Shown: positions 24,078-32,615, counted from the stretch's first letter. The stretch: DNA of 36,289 nt from a bacterium (GCA_016781525.1 JADDQE010000237.1:1-36289); one strand, 5' to 3'. Notes: a model not told the origin generated them from the sequence alone. Translations and numbers: made by a program.

Positions 24078-25106
24078 TTAGCCGGCCTCGTCTGCGAGCC
24101 GCTCCACCAGCCGGGTAAAGCTGTCGGAGCGATCGCCAAAGACGTAGTGCAGCGGCAGTACCACAATGCCCGTGCTGCCCAGCGACCTGAGATGCTCGAC
24201 GGCGCGGAGGGTGCGGTCGCTCGGCACCACCAGCGACACGCTAAACCAACCCTGTTCCTGGCTATCGCCTGCTAATCCATGCGCTTTGTCGAAAACCGGC
24301 GCCACGGTCGGGCCCTGCAAACCGGCTAGCTCAGGCACGGCGACGAGACGCGCGCCAACATCGGCAACAGATAAGCCCCTCACGTTGGCGATCACTTGGG
24401 CAAAGCTGCGGGCGCGTCGCCGCGCTTCGATCAGCTCAAGCATCGACTTGACGGTGGAGAGCTTGGCTGCATCCCGCTGCATCGCTTGACGGCCGACAAT
24501 CAGGCAGGCCTGCGAGCGCAATATTGTCGTACCCGCCACAATTTTGAGCCGGTTTTCCCGAAAGGTTGTCCCGGTTTCGGTAATATCGGCGATCAGGTCG
24601 GCATAGCCCAGCGCCGGCGCAACTTCCGTCGCTCCCTGCGAATCGACGAGTGTAAAGACGTTGATCCCCTGCCGGTAGCAAAAGCTGCGGACCAAATTTG
24701 AATATTTGGTCGCAATCCGTAGCTGTCGACCCTCCGCCGCCCACTCGGCCGACAGATCGGCGAGATCGCGCCAAGAGCGGACGTCGACCCATGCCTCGGG
24801 CACCGCAAGCACCAGATCTGCGCCACCAAAGCCCAGCTCTTCGTCCGCGATAAGCACGTTGGGATCGTCCGGAGAGAGCTCACTCAATAGATCGAGCCCC
24901 GTGATGCCGATATCAATATCGCCGGCGGCCACCTTTTGGACCACCTCCGCCGGCCGCAGCAGCAGAACCTCGACGTCCGGCAGTGCCTTGATGCGCGCGG
25001 TGTACTGGCGCGGGTTGGGCCGTGAGACCTTAAGACCGCTGCTTTCCAGGAACGCCAGCGCGGCGTCATACAGCGAGCCCTTGGACGGAATTGCGAAGCG
25101 TAACAT
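24078..25106 (-). CDS. hisG: ATP phosphoribosyltransferase, long form
   Basis: 342-aa first enzyme of histidine synthesis (ATP + PRPP to phosphoribosyl-ATP). Seen: MLRFAIPSKGSLYDAALAFL start, VQKVAAGDIDIGITGLDLL, ELGFGGADLVLAVP, and PRPP-binding VAPALGYADLIADITETGTT. The C-terminal ACT-like HisG_C domain is present (WFSVSLVVPSDRTLRAVEHL, GSTGIVVLPLHYVFG), so this is the histidine-regulated long type, though 40 or so residues longer than usual. I chose ATG 25106 because MLRFAIPSKG is the family start. It lies about 70 nt after the creatininase-like gene on the same strand, in an operon with the HisRS-like gene. Confidence 0.95.
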   Translation of the reverse strand: MLRFAIPSKGSLYDAALAFLESSGLKVSRPNPRQYTARIKALPDVEVLLLRPAEVVQKVAAGDIDIGITGLDLLSELSPDDPNVLIADEELGFGGADLVLAVPEAWVDVRSWRDLADLSAEWAAEGRQLRIATKYSNLVRSFCYRQGINVFTLVDSQGATEVAPALGYADLIADITETGTTFRENRLKIVAGTTILRSQACLIVGRQAMQRDAAKLSTVKSMLELIEARRRARSFAQVIANVRGLSVADVGARLVAVPELAGLQGPTVAPVFDKAHGLAGDSQEQGWFSVSLVVPSDRTLRAVEHLRSLGSTGIVVLPLHYVFGDRSDSFTRLVERLADEAG

Positions 25107-25177
25107 ATCACTAGGCCCGAGCTGCGCTGTGACCTCGGGGCGGAAACCACCCACGATCCCTCGCTTCCTTGGTGCCC

Positions 25178-25999
25178 TTAATCCCTCCGTTTTCGATCAT
25201 TCCACCATGCGGCCGCGGCGTCCTCATACGAGCCCTGGTAATACCGGTCCACGAATGACTGGTAGTCGGCGCGGCGCTGAGCATAAAACGCGCGCAGCGG
25301 CTCCGGATTGCCACTTTTAAGCAGCTGCATCACCCAAGCCTTAATCGACTGTAGCGCCTGCTCGATTGCAACCTCGCCGCCGCCAGCGGTCGCGCCGGCC
25401 GGCAAGTCACCCAGAATTCCAAGGTCGGCAACATGGCCCGCACGATGCTCGTTGAGCGCGCTCATGAGCCGCCGCTGATCCACAAGCTCCGGATGGATTG
25501 CCAGCAGCTGCGCCGTCTCCCAACGCCCCGCATGGTCGAGATAGTCGGCGTTCACCAAGGCCATCGGCGGGGTTGCCAGGACCAAGAGCTTATGCGCTGC
25601 GATTGACGCCTCGGCCGCGTCCATCAGCACAAGCTCGTGCCCTTGGGCATAATGGCCGCTGAGCAGCACGACCACCCGAAAGCCGACGCGGGCAAGCTCC
25701 GCCAGGAGGTCATCCAACACGGCTCGCACAGTGCTGGCCTGGAACGAGATCGAGAAGCGATGGGGCAGCGCCGTAATCGGCAGATACATCACCGGCAGCA
25801 TGACGCCACCGGTCAGCGCAACGGCACGCTCGGCAATCCGTTCGGCGACGAGGCCGTCGAGCCCAACCGGGAGATGGACGCTGTGCCACTCCAGAGCACC
25901 CCAGGGCACGTAGGCTACAGGAACGGCGTCGATACGCGCTTGCAGCTGATCCGGCCGGAGGCTCGTATATGCTGTATCCTGCGCTTGACTGTAGCTCAT
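25178..25999 (-). CDS. Creatininase-family amidohydrolase
   Basis: 273 aa of the creatininase fold. Seen: VPWGALEWHSVHLPVGLD (metal-binding Glu/His/Asp), VVVLLSGHYAQGHELVL (GHxxxGHE variant of the usual GHGGN) and DHAGRWETAQLLAIHPELVD (catalytic Glu in the DHAGxxET motif). Relatives hydrolyse cyclic amides or formamides, for example creatinine or the formamidopyrimidine in riboflavin/F420 synthesis. The substrate here is unknown. It overlaps the HisRS-like gene by 4 nt and precedes hisG, so it is in the his operon, where a role near purine or histidine intermediates would fit. The link is inferred. Confidence 0.85.
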   Translation of the reverse strand: MSYSQAQDTAYTSLRPDQLQARIDAVPVAYVPWGALEWHSVHLPVGLDGLVAERIAERAVALTGGVMLPVMYLPITALPHRFSISFQASTVRAVLDDLLAELARVGFRVVVLLSGHYAQGHELVLMDAAEASIAAHKLLVLATPPMALVNADYLDHAGRWETAQLLAIHPELVDQRRLMSALNEHRAGHVADLGILGDLPAGATAGGGEVAIEQALQSIKAWVMQLLKSGNPEPLRAFYAQRRADYQSFVDRYYQGSYEDAAAAWWNDRKRRD

Positions 26000-27453
26000 A
26001 GCAACGCTCCTTCAGGCAGCTGGTCCAGATTCAACGTCTGCTCACCACGCTCAGCTAAGTCGTGCCAGCGCACTATCTCGGGCGTGCGCTCGTCGCACAC
26101 AACCACCGCGGCCGCACCGCGGCGCGCGGCATCCCGAACGTTCGCGCCGAGGCTACGGCCGCGAACGTCGATAATCGCGACGTACCCACGGGCACGCAAC
26201 CGCTCTGCGGTGCTCAAAAGCGAGGGATAGTTCGCCGGCCGGCCGCTGTCAGCCATGACTATCACCACAGAATTGGTCGGCATGCGCCCCATCGAGGACG
26301 CGGCCGCAACCCGCTCAAGCCCATACGCGAAGCCGATCGCCGGCACTGGCCCGCGCCCGCCCAGCGCCGCTACAAGGTCATCATAGCGTCCGCCGCCGCA
26401 CAGCTGCAAGCCATCCGAGGCGTTAATCTCAAAGATCAGGCCGGTATAATAGTGCAGGCCCCGCCCCAGCCCAGCGTCGACTGTGAGCCGCTGCCCGGCC
26501 CCATACGCGCGCAGCACCTCGATGATTCCGGCCAGCTCCACGATCGGCGCCCGATCGATTCGCTCGGCCGCAAACAAGGCGTCCAGCTGCTCCAACGCCG
26601 TGTCAGGCTCCCCTCTTGTATTGGCGAGTCGCTCGAGTAAGCCCAGCGCCCGTTCGACATGCGGCTGCGGGTCAACCCGCCGCAGCTTGCGCACCAGACG
26701 CCCCACAATCGCCTCGGGTGGGCGTGTTGAGTTGTCGAGCCGCAGACCGACCGCGCGCAGCATCGTCAATAAGAGAGACTCCAGCTGATCGTCGGGCAGC
26801 TCCGCCAGCGGACCAAGATCGAAGAGCTCATCATCATGGACGTCAGCCAGTTGCTGCCGAATCGGCTCCAGATTTCCATCACGTAGCCGCTCCATGTTCC
26901 AGAGCAGCACGTTTGCAGTTCGTTCCGCGAGGCCGAGGCCACTTAGCAGAGCTCGTACGATCCCGATATGTCCCACGGTGAGCGCGTAGTCCTCAACGCC
27001 GACGCGCTCCAACCCGCGGCAAGCAAGCGCGACCACTTCGGCATCGCCCAGCGGCGCAGGACCACCAACCAGCTCTACGCCGACTTGGGTAAACTGTCGG
27101 AATGTTGCACGCTGCGGCCGCTCGTAGCGAAACACGGGGCCGCTGTAGGCTAGCCGCAGTGGCAGCGGCTCCGACTGGAGCTCACGCACATACGCCCGCA
27201 GCACTGACGCCGTCCACTCTGGACGGAGTGCTAGGTTACGTCCCTGGTACACGAAATCGTACAGCTTGCCGACAAGCTCCTCGCCCGATTTCTTCAGATA
27301 TAGCTCGCGGCGCTCCAAGATGGGGAGGTCCACCATCTCATAGCCCCAGCACTTGAGCTCCGCTTCCAACTGCGCCCGCACTTCGGACAGCACGCGCTGC
27401 TGCTGGGGCAGCACATCGCGCATCCCACGTACGGGCTCAAGCATCCGATCCAC
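25996..27453 (-). CDS. HisRS-like protein (histidyl-tRNA synthetase or HisZ)
   Basis: 485 aa, class II synthetase fold. Seen: LRPEWTASVLRAYV (HisRS LRPEGTA with Gly80 to Trp), motif 2 VFRYERPQRATFRQFTQVGVELVG (Arg109, Gln123, Glu127 kept), RGLHYYTGLIFE (Arg331, Tyr335/336 kept; RGLDYY has His for Asp), GGGRYDDLV and motif 3 PAIGFAYGLERV. The C-terminal anticodon-binding domain (about 392-470) is intact, as in HisRS; most HisZ lack it. The region between motif 2 and RGLHYY is about 70 aa longer than in E. coli HisRS. GTG start 27453 with GAAGGAG upstream. It leads an operon with hisG. HisZ or a diverged HisRS cannot be told apart. Confidence 0.85.
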   Translation of the reverse strand: MDRMLEPVRGMRDVLPQQQRVLSEVRAQLEAELKCWGYEMVDLPILERRELYLKKSGEELVGKLYDFVYQGRNLALRPEWTASVLRAYVRELQSEPLPLRLAYSGPVFRYERPQRATFRQFTQVGVELVGGPAPLGDAEVVALACRGLERVGVEDYALTVGHIGIVRALLSGLGLAERTANVLLWNMERLRDGNLEPIRQQLADVHDDELFDLGPLAELPDDQLESLLLTMLRAVGLRLDNSTRPPEAIVGRLVRKLRRVDPQPHVERALGLLERLANTRGEPDTALEQLDALFAAERIDRAPIVELAGIIEVLRAYGAGQRLTVDAGLGRGLHYYTGLIFEINASDGLQLCGGGRYDDLVAALGGRGPVPAIGFAYGLERVAAASSMGRMPTNSVVIVMADSGRPANYPSLLSTAERLRARGYVAIIDVRGRSLGANVRDAARRGAAAVVVCDERTPEIVRWHDLAERGEQTLNLDQLPEGALL

Positions 27454-27475
27454 AGCCTCTCCTTCGGTCGCGCTG

Positions 27476-27484
27476 ATTGTAGCA
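27476..27484 (-). promoter_or_regulatory. Extended -10 promoter of the HisRS-like/hisG operon
   Basis: The minus strand reads TGCTACAAT; predicted start about 27469, leaving a 16-nt leader with GAAGGAGAGG before the GTG. No clear -35 box. A GGCAA/TTGCC inverted pair lies just upstream. Confidence 0.5.
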
Positions 27485-27608
27485 CAGCCGGTGGCAAGCA
27501 GTTTGCCTTATAATGCCACGACGATTGACGAGCGCGGCAATTCATTGCCATACGCTTCCGAGCATAGCACCGTTCTCTAGCCGACTCAGCTCAACCTAGA
27601 GGCGACAC

Positions 27609-28460
27609 TTGACTAAATTCACAACCATCACCTTACGGGATGGCGCGGTCGTGCGCGCGAAGATCGCTGGGACCGGGCCGCCGCTGCTCCTGCTCAGCAA
27701 TATGGCTTCGTGGGAGTTTTGGCACCAGCAAATCCCGTTCTTTGCGCAGCATTATCAGGTCATCGCGCCCGAGTATCGCAACCAGCCGATTCCCGGCGTC
27801 ACGGCGCTCGACGCGCTTGCCTCGGATATTCCTGATATGCTGCAAGCTTTCGGCCACACCCGCGGGCTGCTGATGGGGCACTCGATTGGCGCGATGGTGA
27901 TCGCCCGACAGCTGGAAGTGCAGCCCGACATCGCCACGGCAGTTGTTCTAGCCAATGGCTTCCTTCAGCTTCGATTGCTGCCGTACGCGCTCCACCGCCT
28001 GTTGCACAGGCTGCAGCCTGGCCTCGTGCCACTACTTTGGCAGCTGTACCCGCGCACGCCCTGGCTTGTGCGGCAGCTAATGGCGTTCGCGGTGCTGTGG
28101 GGCACGGAGCTCATTTTCCTCCACCGCGAGCCCAACAGTGCCAAGCGCAGGATGTTTTTCGGCTACACGAACACCCCCGATCCGTCCATGGTGCTACGAG
28201 TGGGCTCCGCGCTCGAATACCACCAGCCACCCGATCTCAGCCGAGCTAGGGTACCAGCGCTTGTGGTCTCGGGCGGGAGCGATCACTGGATGCACCTGTG
28301 GGAGGCGCGCCGCCTGACAGAGCTCCTTCCCTGTGGCGAGCAAGTCGTCTTTCCAGGGATTGGCCATATGCTGCCGATGATCGTACCGGACGAGTTTAAC
28401 CGCGTAGTACTGCAGTTTCTCCAGCGTGTCGCCCCCGCTGGAGCTGGCGGCATGCTATAA
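27609..28460 (+). CDS. Alpha/beta hydrolase
   Basis: 283 aa with a TTG start (27609) and GAGG about 8 nt upstream. Fold markers: oxyanion region PPLLLLSNMASWEFW, nucleophile elbow GHSIGAMV (Ser), Asp in VVSGGSDHWM and His in FPGIGHMLPM near the end. It has the size of a cytosolic hydrolase or esterase; the substrate is unknown. It is divergent from the HisRS-like operon and 7 nt before the glutaredoxin-like gene on the same strand. Confidence 0.85.
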   Translation: MTKFTTITLRDGAVVRAKIAGTGPPLLLLSNMASWEFWHQQIPFFAQHYQVIAPEYRNQPIPGVTALDALASDIPDMLQAFGHTRGLLMGHSIGAMVIARQLEVQPDIATAVVLANGFLQLRLLPYALHRLLHRLQPGLVPLLWQLYPRTPWLVRQLMAFAVLWGTELIFLHREPNSAKRRMFFGYTNTPDPSMVLRVGSALEYHQPPDLSRARVPALVVSGGSDHWMHLWEARRLTELLPCGEQVVFPGIGHMLPMIVPDEFNRVVLQFLQRVAPAGAGGML

Positions 28461-28461
28461 T
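28453..28461 (+). promoter_or_regulatory. Extended -10 promoter of the glutaredoxin-like gene
   Basis: TGCTATAAT, a perfect -10 hexamer with TGn, ending 6 nt before the ATG at 28468; the expected transcription start is the A of the start codon (leaderless). It overlaps the end of the hydrolase gene. Confidence 0.55.
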
Positions 28462-28467
28462 GCGCGT

Positions 28468-28743
28468 ATGGACAGGCCGCAGCGGATTCCCCTCACCCTT
28501 TACAGCAAGCCCGGCTGCCACCTATGCGAAGACGTCGCCGACCATCTTGAAGCGCTCAGCACGCGCTGGCCGTTGGATGTAACCGTCGCCGATATCACCC
28601 GCGATCTTGAGCTTCACCGCCAATATTGGGACAAAATACCCGTTGTCGTGATTGGAGCGACGACGCTGCAGGCGCCAATGACGCTCGACGCGCTCCGGCA
28701 GGCGCTCAACGACTATCAACCCACGAGTACGGACCATGACTAG
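28468..28743 (+). CDS. Glutaredoxin-like protein
   Basis: 91 aa, thioredoxin fold of the small glutaredoxin-like family (PF05768 type). Seen: LTLYSKPGCHLCEDVADHLE with CxxC (CHLC) and the cis-Pro loop KIPVVVIG. Role: thiol-disulfide exchange in the cytosol. No Shine-Dalgarno before ATG 28468; an extended -10 lies 6 nt upstream, so the mRNA may be leaderless. The gene end overlaps the next ATG by 8 nt, so the two DUF2085 genes are coupled to it. Confidence 0.88.
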   Translation: MDRPQRIPLTLYSKPGCHLCEDVADHLEALSTRWPLDVTVADITRDLELHRQYWDKIPVVVIGATTLQAPMTLDALRQALNDYQPTSTDHD

Positions 28744-29287
28744 CCCACTGGTGACACAGCCCGCTACAGCTCCAACACGAGCCGATCGCATTGTGCGCGG
28801 CGTTGCGCGACAGTGGGTTTGGCTGCTCAACGGCGTGCTGCTGTTGTATGCAGGACTACCTTGGCTATCCCCACTTTTGCGGAGCTTGGGCTACGAGCGC
28901 GCCGGCCTGGTCATTTATCGAATGTATCGGCAGTTTTGCCACCAGCTAACAGAGCGGTCGTTTTCGCTCAATGGTTTTCCGGTCTGCTATTGCCATCGCT
29001 GCACCGCGCTGTACACCTCGTTGCTATTGATGAGCCTGCTGTACACGATCGGGCGCTGGCGTCGCCAGGTCAGCCATAGAATTCTGATGCTGCTTGCGCT
29101 GCCACTTGCCTTTGACGGTACCCGCCACCTTCTTGCCGACCTGTTGCCCACGTTAGCGCTGCGCTCTGCCGACCACAGCCCAGGCTCAATAAACTTCTGG
29201 GTGCGCATGCTAACCGGGACACTCTTCGGCGTCGGCGTGATCCTGTGGGGCTATCCCCGGATTCAACGCGAGTTTGCCGACGTGTAA
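28736..29287 (+). CDS. DUF2085 membrane protein 1
   Basis: 183 aa. Hydrophobic segments around WVWLLNGVLLLYAGLPWL, LYTSLLLMSLLYTIG, LMLLALPLAF and MLTGTLFGVGVILWG, with the family Cys/His core FCHQLTERSFSLNG, then PVCYCHRCTALYT. This Cys-rich core is diagnostic for DUF2085, whose function is unknown. Overlaps the glutaredoxin-like gene by 8 nt and precedes a second DUF2085 gene, suggesting a redox link (inferred). Confidence 0.85.
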   Translation: MTSPLVTQPATAPTRADRIVRGVARQWVWLLNGVLLLYAGLPWLSPLLRSLGYERAGLVIYRMYRQFCHQLTERSFSLNGFPVCYCHRCTALYTSLLLMSLLYTIGRWRRQVSHRILMLLALPLAFDGTRHLLADLLPTLALRSADHSPGSINFWVRMLTGTLFGVGVILWGYPRIQREFADV

Positions 29288-29315
29288 CGAATGTATACAC
29301 CTCTGTGAGGCCCTG

Positions 29316-30176
29316 ATGGATAATACGCCCGATATCCTTGAGCTTGCCCGCCGCGATATCGCCAACCGGCGCATGAACGAGATGCAGCGCTCCGCGCAAC
29401 AGCAGCAGCCTTGGCTGTATGCATTTCTTGGCGTCAGCTTGACGCTAATTCTGGGGGTTATACTTCTCCCGCTCGGCTCGCTCGCCGATCGCCTCCACAT
29501 GGTCGTCCATGGCGTTTGTGCTCAGGCGCATTATCTGGCTATCGGCAGCTACAACCTGCCGCTCTGCGCGCGCAATACCGGTATCTACGCCGGTTTTCTC
29601 GCGACCGTGCTCTATCTGCTGGTACTTGGCCGCAAGCGTGCGGCGAAGCTCCCTCCGCTCCCAATTACCGTCTTGTTTGGCTCGGCGATCGTGCTCATGG
29701 GCATCGATGGGTTCAACTCGATGGCGCTCGACCTTGGCGGCTACAACCTGTACACCCCGCGGAACACACTGCGTGTGGCGAGCGGCCTTGGCATGGGGAT
29801 GGCACTTGGCACCTTCATGCTCGTCATCTTCAATCTAAGCCTGCGCTACGATGCGCAGCGGGAGCAGCGCGTCGTTCGCAGCTGGGCGGAGCTCGTGGGG
29901 GCGTGCGTCGTTGCCGGATTGCTCTACACCCTGCTCTTTTTCGCTCCAGGCTGGCTCTTCTACCCGCTCGCCATTTTCAGCGTGGTTGGGATTATCGCTG
30001 TTCTCTTTATGTCAAATGTATTTGTTATAGCGATGGTCAGCGGTCTGGAAAGTCGTGTGCTCAAGCTCCGGCAGCTGTCCAGGGCTGCGACAATCGGTGC
30101 GGTGCTGACTGCAATCGAGCTGGCGCTGCTGGCCGGTCTACGCGTCTGGATTGAGCGTACAGCCGGTATGGTTTAG
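29316..30176 (+). CDS. DUF2085 membrane protein 2
   Basis: 286 aa from ATG 29316, preceded by GTGAGG. About seven TM segments. The DUF2085-like core VCAQAHYLAIGSYNLPLCAR followed by NTGIYAGF replaces the CHQ...CHRC pattern and keeps two Cys. It is followed by LGGYNLYTPRNTLR and long hydrophobic stretches. It is longer than its neighbour, with extra C-terminal TMs. Function unknown. It ends the run hydrolase - glutaredoxin-like - DUF2085 - DUF2085, next to a strong hairpin. Confidence 0.8.
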   Translation: MDNTPDILELARRDIANRRMNEMQRSAQQQQPWLYAFLGVSLTLILGVILLPLGSLADRLHMVVHGVCAQAHYLAIGSYNLPLCARNTGIYAGFLATVLYLLVLGRKRAAKLPPLPITVLFGSAIVLMGIDGFNSMALDLGGYNLYTPRNTLRVASGLGMGMALGTFMLVIFNLSLRYDAQREQRVVRSWAELVGACVVAGLLYTLLFFAPGWLFYPLAIFSVVGIIAVLFMSNVFVIAMVSGLESRVLKLRQLSRAATIGAVLTAIELALLAGLRVWIERTAGMV

Positions 30177-30198
30177 CGTTGCGGGGGCACGGATTAAA

Positions 30199-30235
30199 CG
30201 ACGACCCCGCTCACACAACGGCAGCGGGGTCGTCG
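30199..30235. terminator. Perfect 13-bp hairpin between convergent genes
   Basis: CGACGACCCCGCT (30199-30211) with AGCGGGGTCGTCG (30223-30235), 11-nt loop, 22 nt after the DUF2085 gene stop and 18 nt past the end of the minus-strand HEAT gene. Probably a bidirectional terminator; no long U-run is seen. Confidence 0.65.
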
Positions 30236-30253
30236 CATGGCCGAGGAGCTCGG

Positions 30254-31237
30254 CTATGGAGCGGGAGAAGCGGCGGGCAGGCTCGCACCTGCAGCTTGAA
30301 CCAGCGCCTTCAAGATATAGCCTTCGCCTCCCTCGATCCGTGCGTTTGGCGAAACATTCTGGCCGAGCCGCACGTGGTACCAATCACCGCTTTCAGCAAG
30401 AAGAATTAACTCGTCGCCGGTCTTGGCTGAGCCGATCACTGGATTATTCGCGCCTGGCCCGCTTCGAATGTTCGAGTTCGTGGTTACGCGACCGACAACT
30501 TCAGGTGTCGGGACCAGCGACGGCTCCGGTGTTGGGGTCACGGCTGGAGCCGCCTCCGCTACCTCAGTTTCCTCCGGAGTTGCCGTCTCGTCGACATCCG
30601 GTGCCGCCGCCAGCACGGGTATCGGCTCCCCGGTTCTGTCCAGCTCGCCGCGGAGTGCCTGAACGCGGGTACTTGCAAAGGCGAGCACCGCAAGCATTGC
30701 CACGAAAACCAAAGCCGTTTTGATCGGCTCGGAGAAACGGAATAGTGCCGAGCGCGATTGGAGTCGATCAAGCGCGAGCTGCGCCGTATCCGCCACCGAC
30801 TCGCCCCAGCTGGTCTTCCCGCGGTCTTCTTGGACCACACGCCGGAGCGCCAGCAACGTGCGTGTATCGCCGACCTCGGACAGCGCCCGGACGGCGCTCC
30901 AGCGGACGTTGCTGTTGGGATGGCGGAGCGCATTGATCAGTGCGCCGCTCGCACGGCCGTCGCCGATTTGCGCCAACGCTTCCGCCGCACGATACGATGT
31001 AAGCCATGGATAGTTCGGCGCGAGCGCCGCCGCGAGCATTGGCACGGCCGGGGCCCCAATATCGACGAGATCGTTTACCGCCTGGGAATGTAACGGGTGG
31101 TTAGGATCCCCCAAGGCGACAATAAGATCCCGCACGTGTTCTTGATTCACGCGCGGCCGACCATGATCGAGGCGGGCTGTGTCTCGCCGCCCCTCTTCTT
31201 CAGGCTGTCCGGCCACTTCTTGTGTATGGGTGCTCAT
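30254..31237 (-). CDS. HEAT-repeat and SH3b membrane protein
   Basis: 327 aa. HEAT-like repeats at about 35-155 (AVNDLVDIGAPAVPMLAAAL, SYRAAEALAQIGDGRASGAL, VRWSAVRALSEVGDTRTLLA), one TM at about 173-192 (TALVFVAMLAVLAFAS), an acidic Pro/Thr/Glu linker (about 205-245) and a bacterial SH3 domain (about 248-315: NSNIRSGPGANNPVIGSAKT, GDWYHVRL). The SH3b end probably faces outside and binds cell-wall material, while the HEAT end is inside. AGGAGGA lies in the 3' end of coaBC; the gene follows coaBC by 8 nt and is probably cotranscribed. Confidence 0.85.
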   Translation of the reverse strand: MSTHTQEVAGQPEEEGRRDTARLDHGRPRVNQEHVRDLIVALGDPNHPLHSQAVNDLVDIGAPAVPMLAAALAPNYPWLTSYRAAEALAQIGDGRASGALINALRHPNSNVRWSAVRALSEVGDTRTLLALRRVVQEDRGKTSWGESVADTAQLALDRLQSRSALFRFSEPIKTALVFVAMLAVLAFASTRVQALRGELDRTGEPIPVLAAAPDVDETATPEETEVAEAAPAVTPTPEPSLVPTPEVVGRVTTNSNIRSGPGANNPVIGSAKTGDELILLAESGDWYHVRLGQNVSPNARIEGGEGYILKALVQAAGASLPAASPAP

Positions 31238-31245
31238 CTAAACGA

Positions 31246-32493
31246 TTAATCCTCCTGAAAACGCGTGCTTGGCGTTGAGTTCGGCGCGTCGGTGCGCCCT
31301 AGCCGATCTGGCCAGCGCTGGAGGACGTGCTCCAGCAGTTGTTCCGCGATGAGCGCCTTTGCCTGGCGCGGAAGCGTGGTATGTCGACCATCGACGTCGA
31401 GCAGCGTAATCTCGATATCCGGCTGCCCAATGCTGCCCACGGCATCATTCGCGACGATCAGGTCAAGGTTCTTGCGTTTGAGCTTGTCGGCAGCGTAAGC
31501 CAGCAGGTCATTTGTCTCAGCGGCGAAGCCGACCTTGATCGGTCCCTTGATGTCGACCAGCGACTGCAAGATGTCGGGCGTACGCTCTAGGCCGATCGTT
31601 AATTGCTCCTGCGTCTTCTTCAATTTATGATCCACCGCTTGTGCCGGGCGATAATCGGCAACGGCCGCATTCATCACCAGCAGATCGGCGTCGACGACAT
31701 GCTCGTGCACGGCGTCATGCATCTGCTGCGCCGTCTCGACCCGCACCACCTCAACCGCCATCGGCGGCTGGAGCGCTGCCGGTCCCGAGATAAGAATTAC
31801 TCGCGCGCCTTCGTCACGTGCGGCCGCCGCAATGGCGTAGCCCATATGACCGGAGGCGCGATTACCTATAAAACGGACCGGATCGATCGGCTCGTGCGTG
31901 CCGCCGGCTGTGACCACTACTTTACGGCCTGCTAGGCGCCCAGAGCTTCGCCCAAGCAACGCTCGAAGCTCGCCCTCGATGCGCTCGATCTCCGGTAGTC
32001 GACCGCGGCCCGTGATGCCCGACGCCAGCATACCTTCATCCGGCTCCAGTACGTGCAGCCCCCGACGCCGCAGCAGCGCGACATTCTCCTGAGTCGCGAC
32101 ATTCTGCCACATATTGACGTTCATGGCGGGTACCAGCATGACCGGGGCGCGCGTCGCGAGGATCGTCGTCAAAATCATCGTATCGGCGAGACCATGCGCG
32201 ATACTCGCGAGCGTGTGTGCGGTAGCCGGCACCACCAGCACGACGTCGGCCTCTTCGCCAAGCTTAACGTGGGCCGCTGCGTTCTCCAGCGTCGACCACA
32301 TCTCCGTGTACACCGGACGATAGGTTAGGCTTTGGAAGGTTAGCGGCGTGACAAACCGCGTTGCCTCCTCGGTCATCACCACGTCGACCAGCGCTCCCGC
32401 GACCGTCAGCTGGCGAGCCAGCTCGATCACCTTATAGTTCGCGATGCTCCCGCCAACGCCTAGAACAATCCGTTTGCCTGCGACAATACTCAC
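31246..32493 (-). CDS. coaBC: Bifunctional CoaBC (PPC synthetase/decarboxylase)
   Basis: 415 aa: N-terminal flavoprotein decarboxylase (CoaC) and C-terminal synthetase (CoaB), turning 4'-phosphopantothenate into 4'-phosphopantetheine with Cys and CTP. Seen: flavin-binding LGVGGSIANYK, catalytic His in NAAAHVKLG, AMNVNMWQN (PAMNxxM), substrate clamp LASGITGRGRLPE (Ser where E. coli has a key Cys), then CoaB TAGGTHEPIDPVRFIGNRAS, AAVADYRP, KLKK and GFAAETND. GTG start 32493 with AGGGAT upstream. It sits next to coaX, though with its own extended -10. Confidence 0.95.
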   Translation of the reverse strand: MSIVAGKRIVLGVGGSIANYKVIELARQLTVAGALVDVVMTEEATRFVTPLTFQSLTYRPVYTEMWSTLENAAAHVKLGEEADVVLVVPATAHTLASIAHGLADTMILTTILATRAPVMLVPAMNVNMWQNVATQENVALLRRRGLHVLEPDEGMLASGITGRGRLPEIERIEGELRALLGRSSGRLAGRKVVVTAGGTHEPIDPVRFIGNRASGHMGYAIAAAARDEGARVILISGPAALQPPMAVEVVRVETAQQMHDAVHEHVVDADLLVMNAAVADYRPAQAVDHKLKKTQEQLTIGLERTPDILQSLVDIKGPIKVGFAAETNDLLAYAADKLKRKNLDLIVANDAVGSIGQPDIEITLLDVDGRHTTLPRQAKALIAEQLLEHVLQRWPDRLGRTDAPNSTPSTRFQED

Positions 32494-32516
32494 GCTCGAT
32501 CCCTAACCGACGGTCA

Positions 32517-32525
32517 ATTGTAGCA
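32517..32525 (-). promoter_or_regulatory. Extended -10 promoter of coaBC
   Basis: The minus strand reads TGCTACAAT, identical to that of the HisRS-like operon. The predicted start at about 32510 leaves a 17-nt leader before GTG 32493. Confidence 0.5.
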
Positions 32526-32615
32526 GTGCGACCCTTCAGCGTCAAAAGAAACGAGGTGATAGCTCGCTGTTAAGGGAGCGCCGGATTGGCGGGCCAGTGC
32601 TAATAGTGGCGATCC

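Noticed and set aside
26062-26640. 192-codon plus-strand ORF
   Set aside because: Antisense shadow of the HisRS-like gene.
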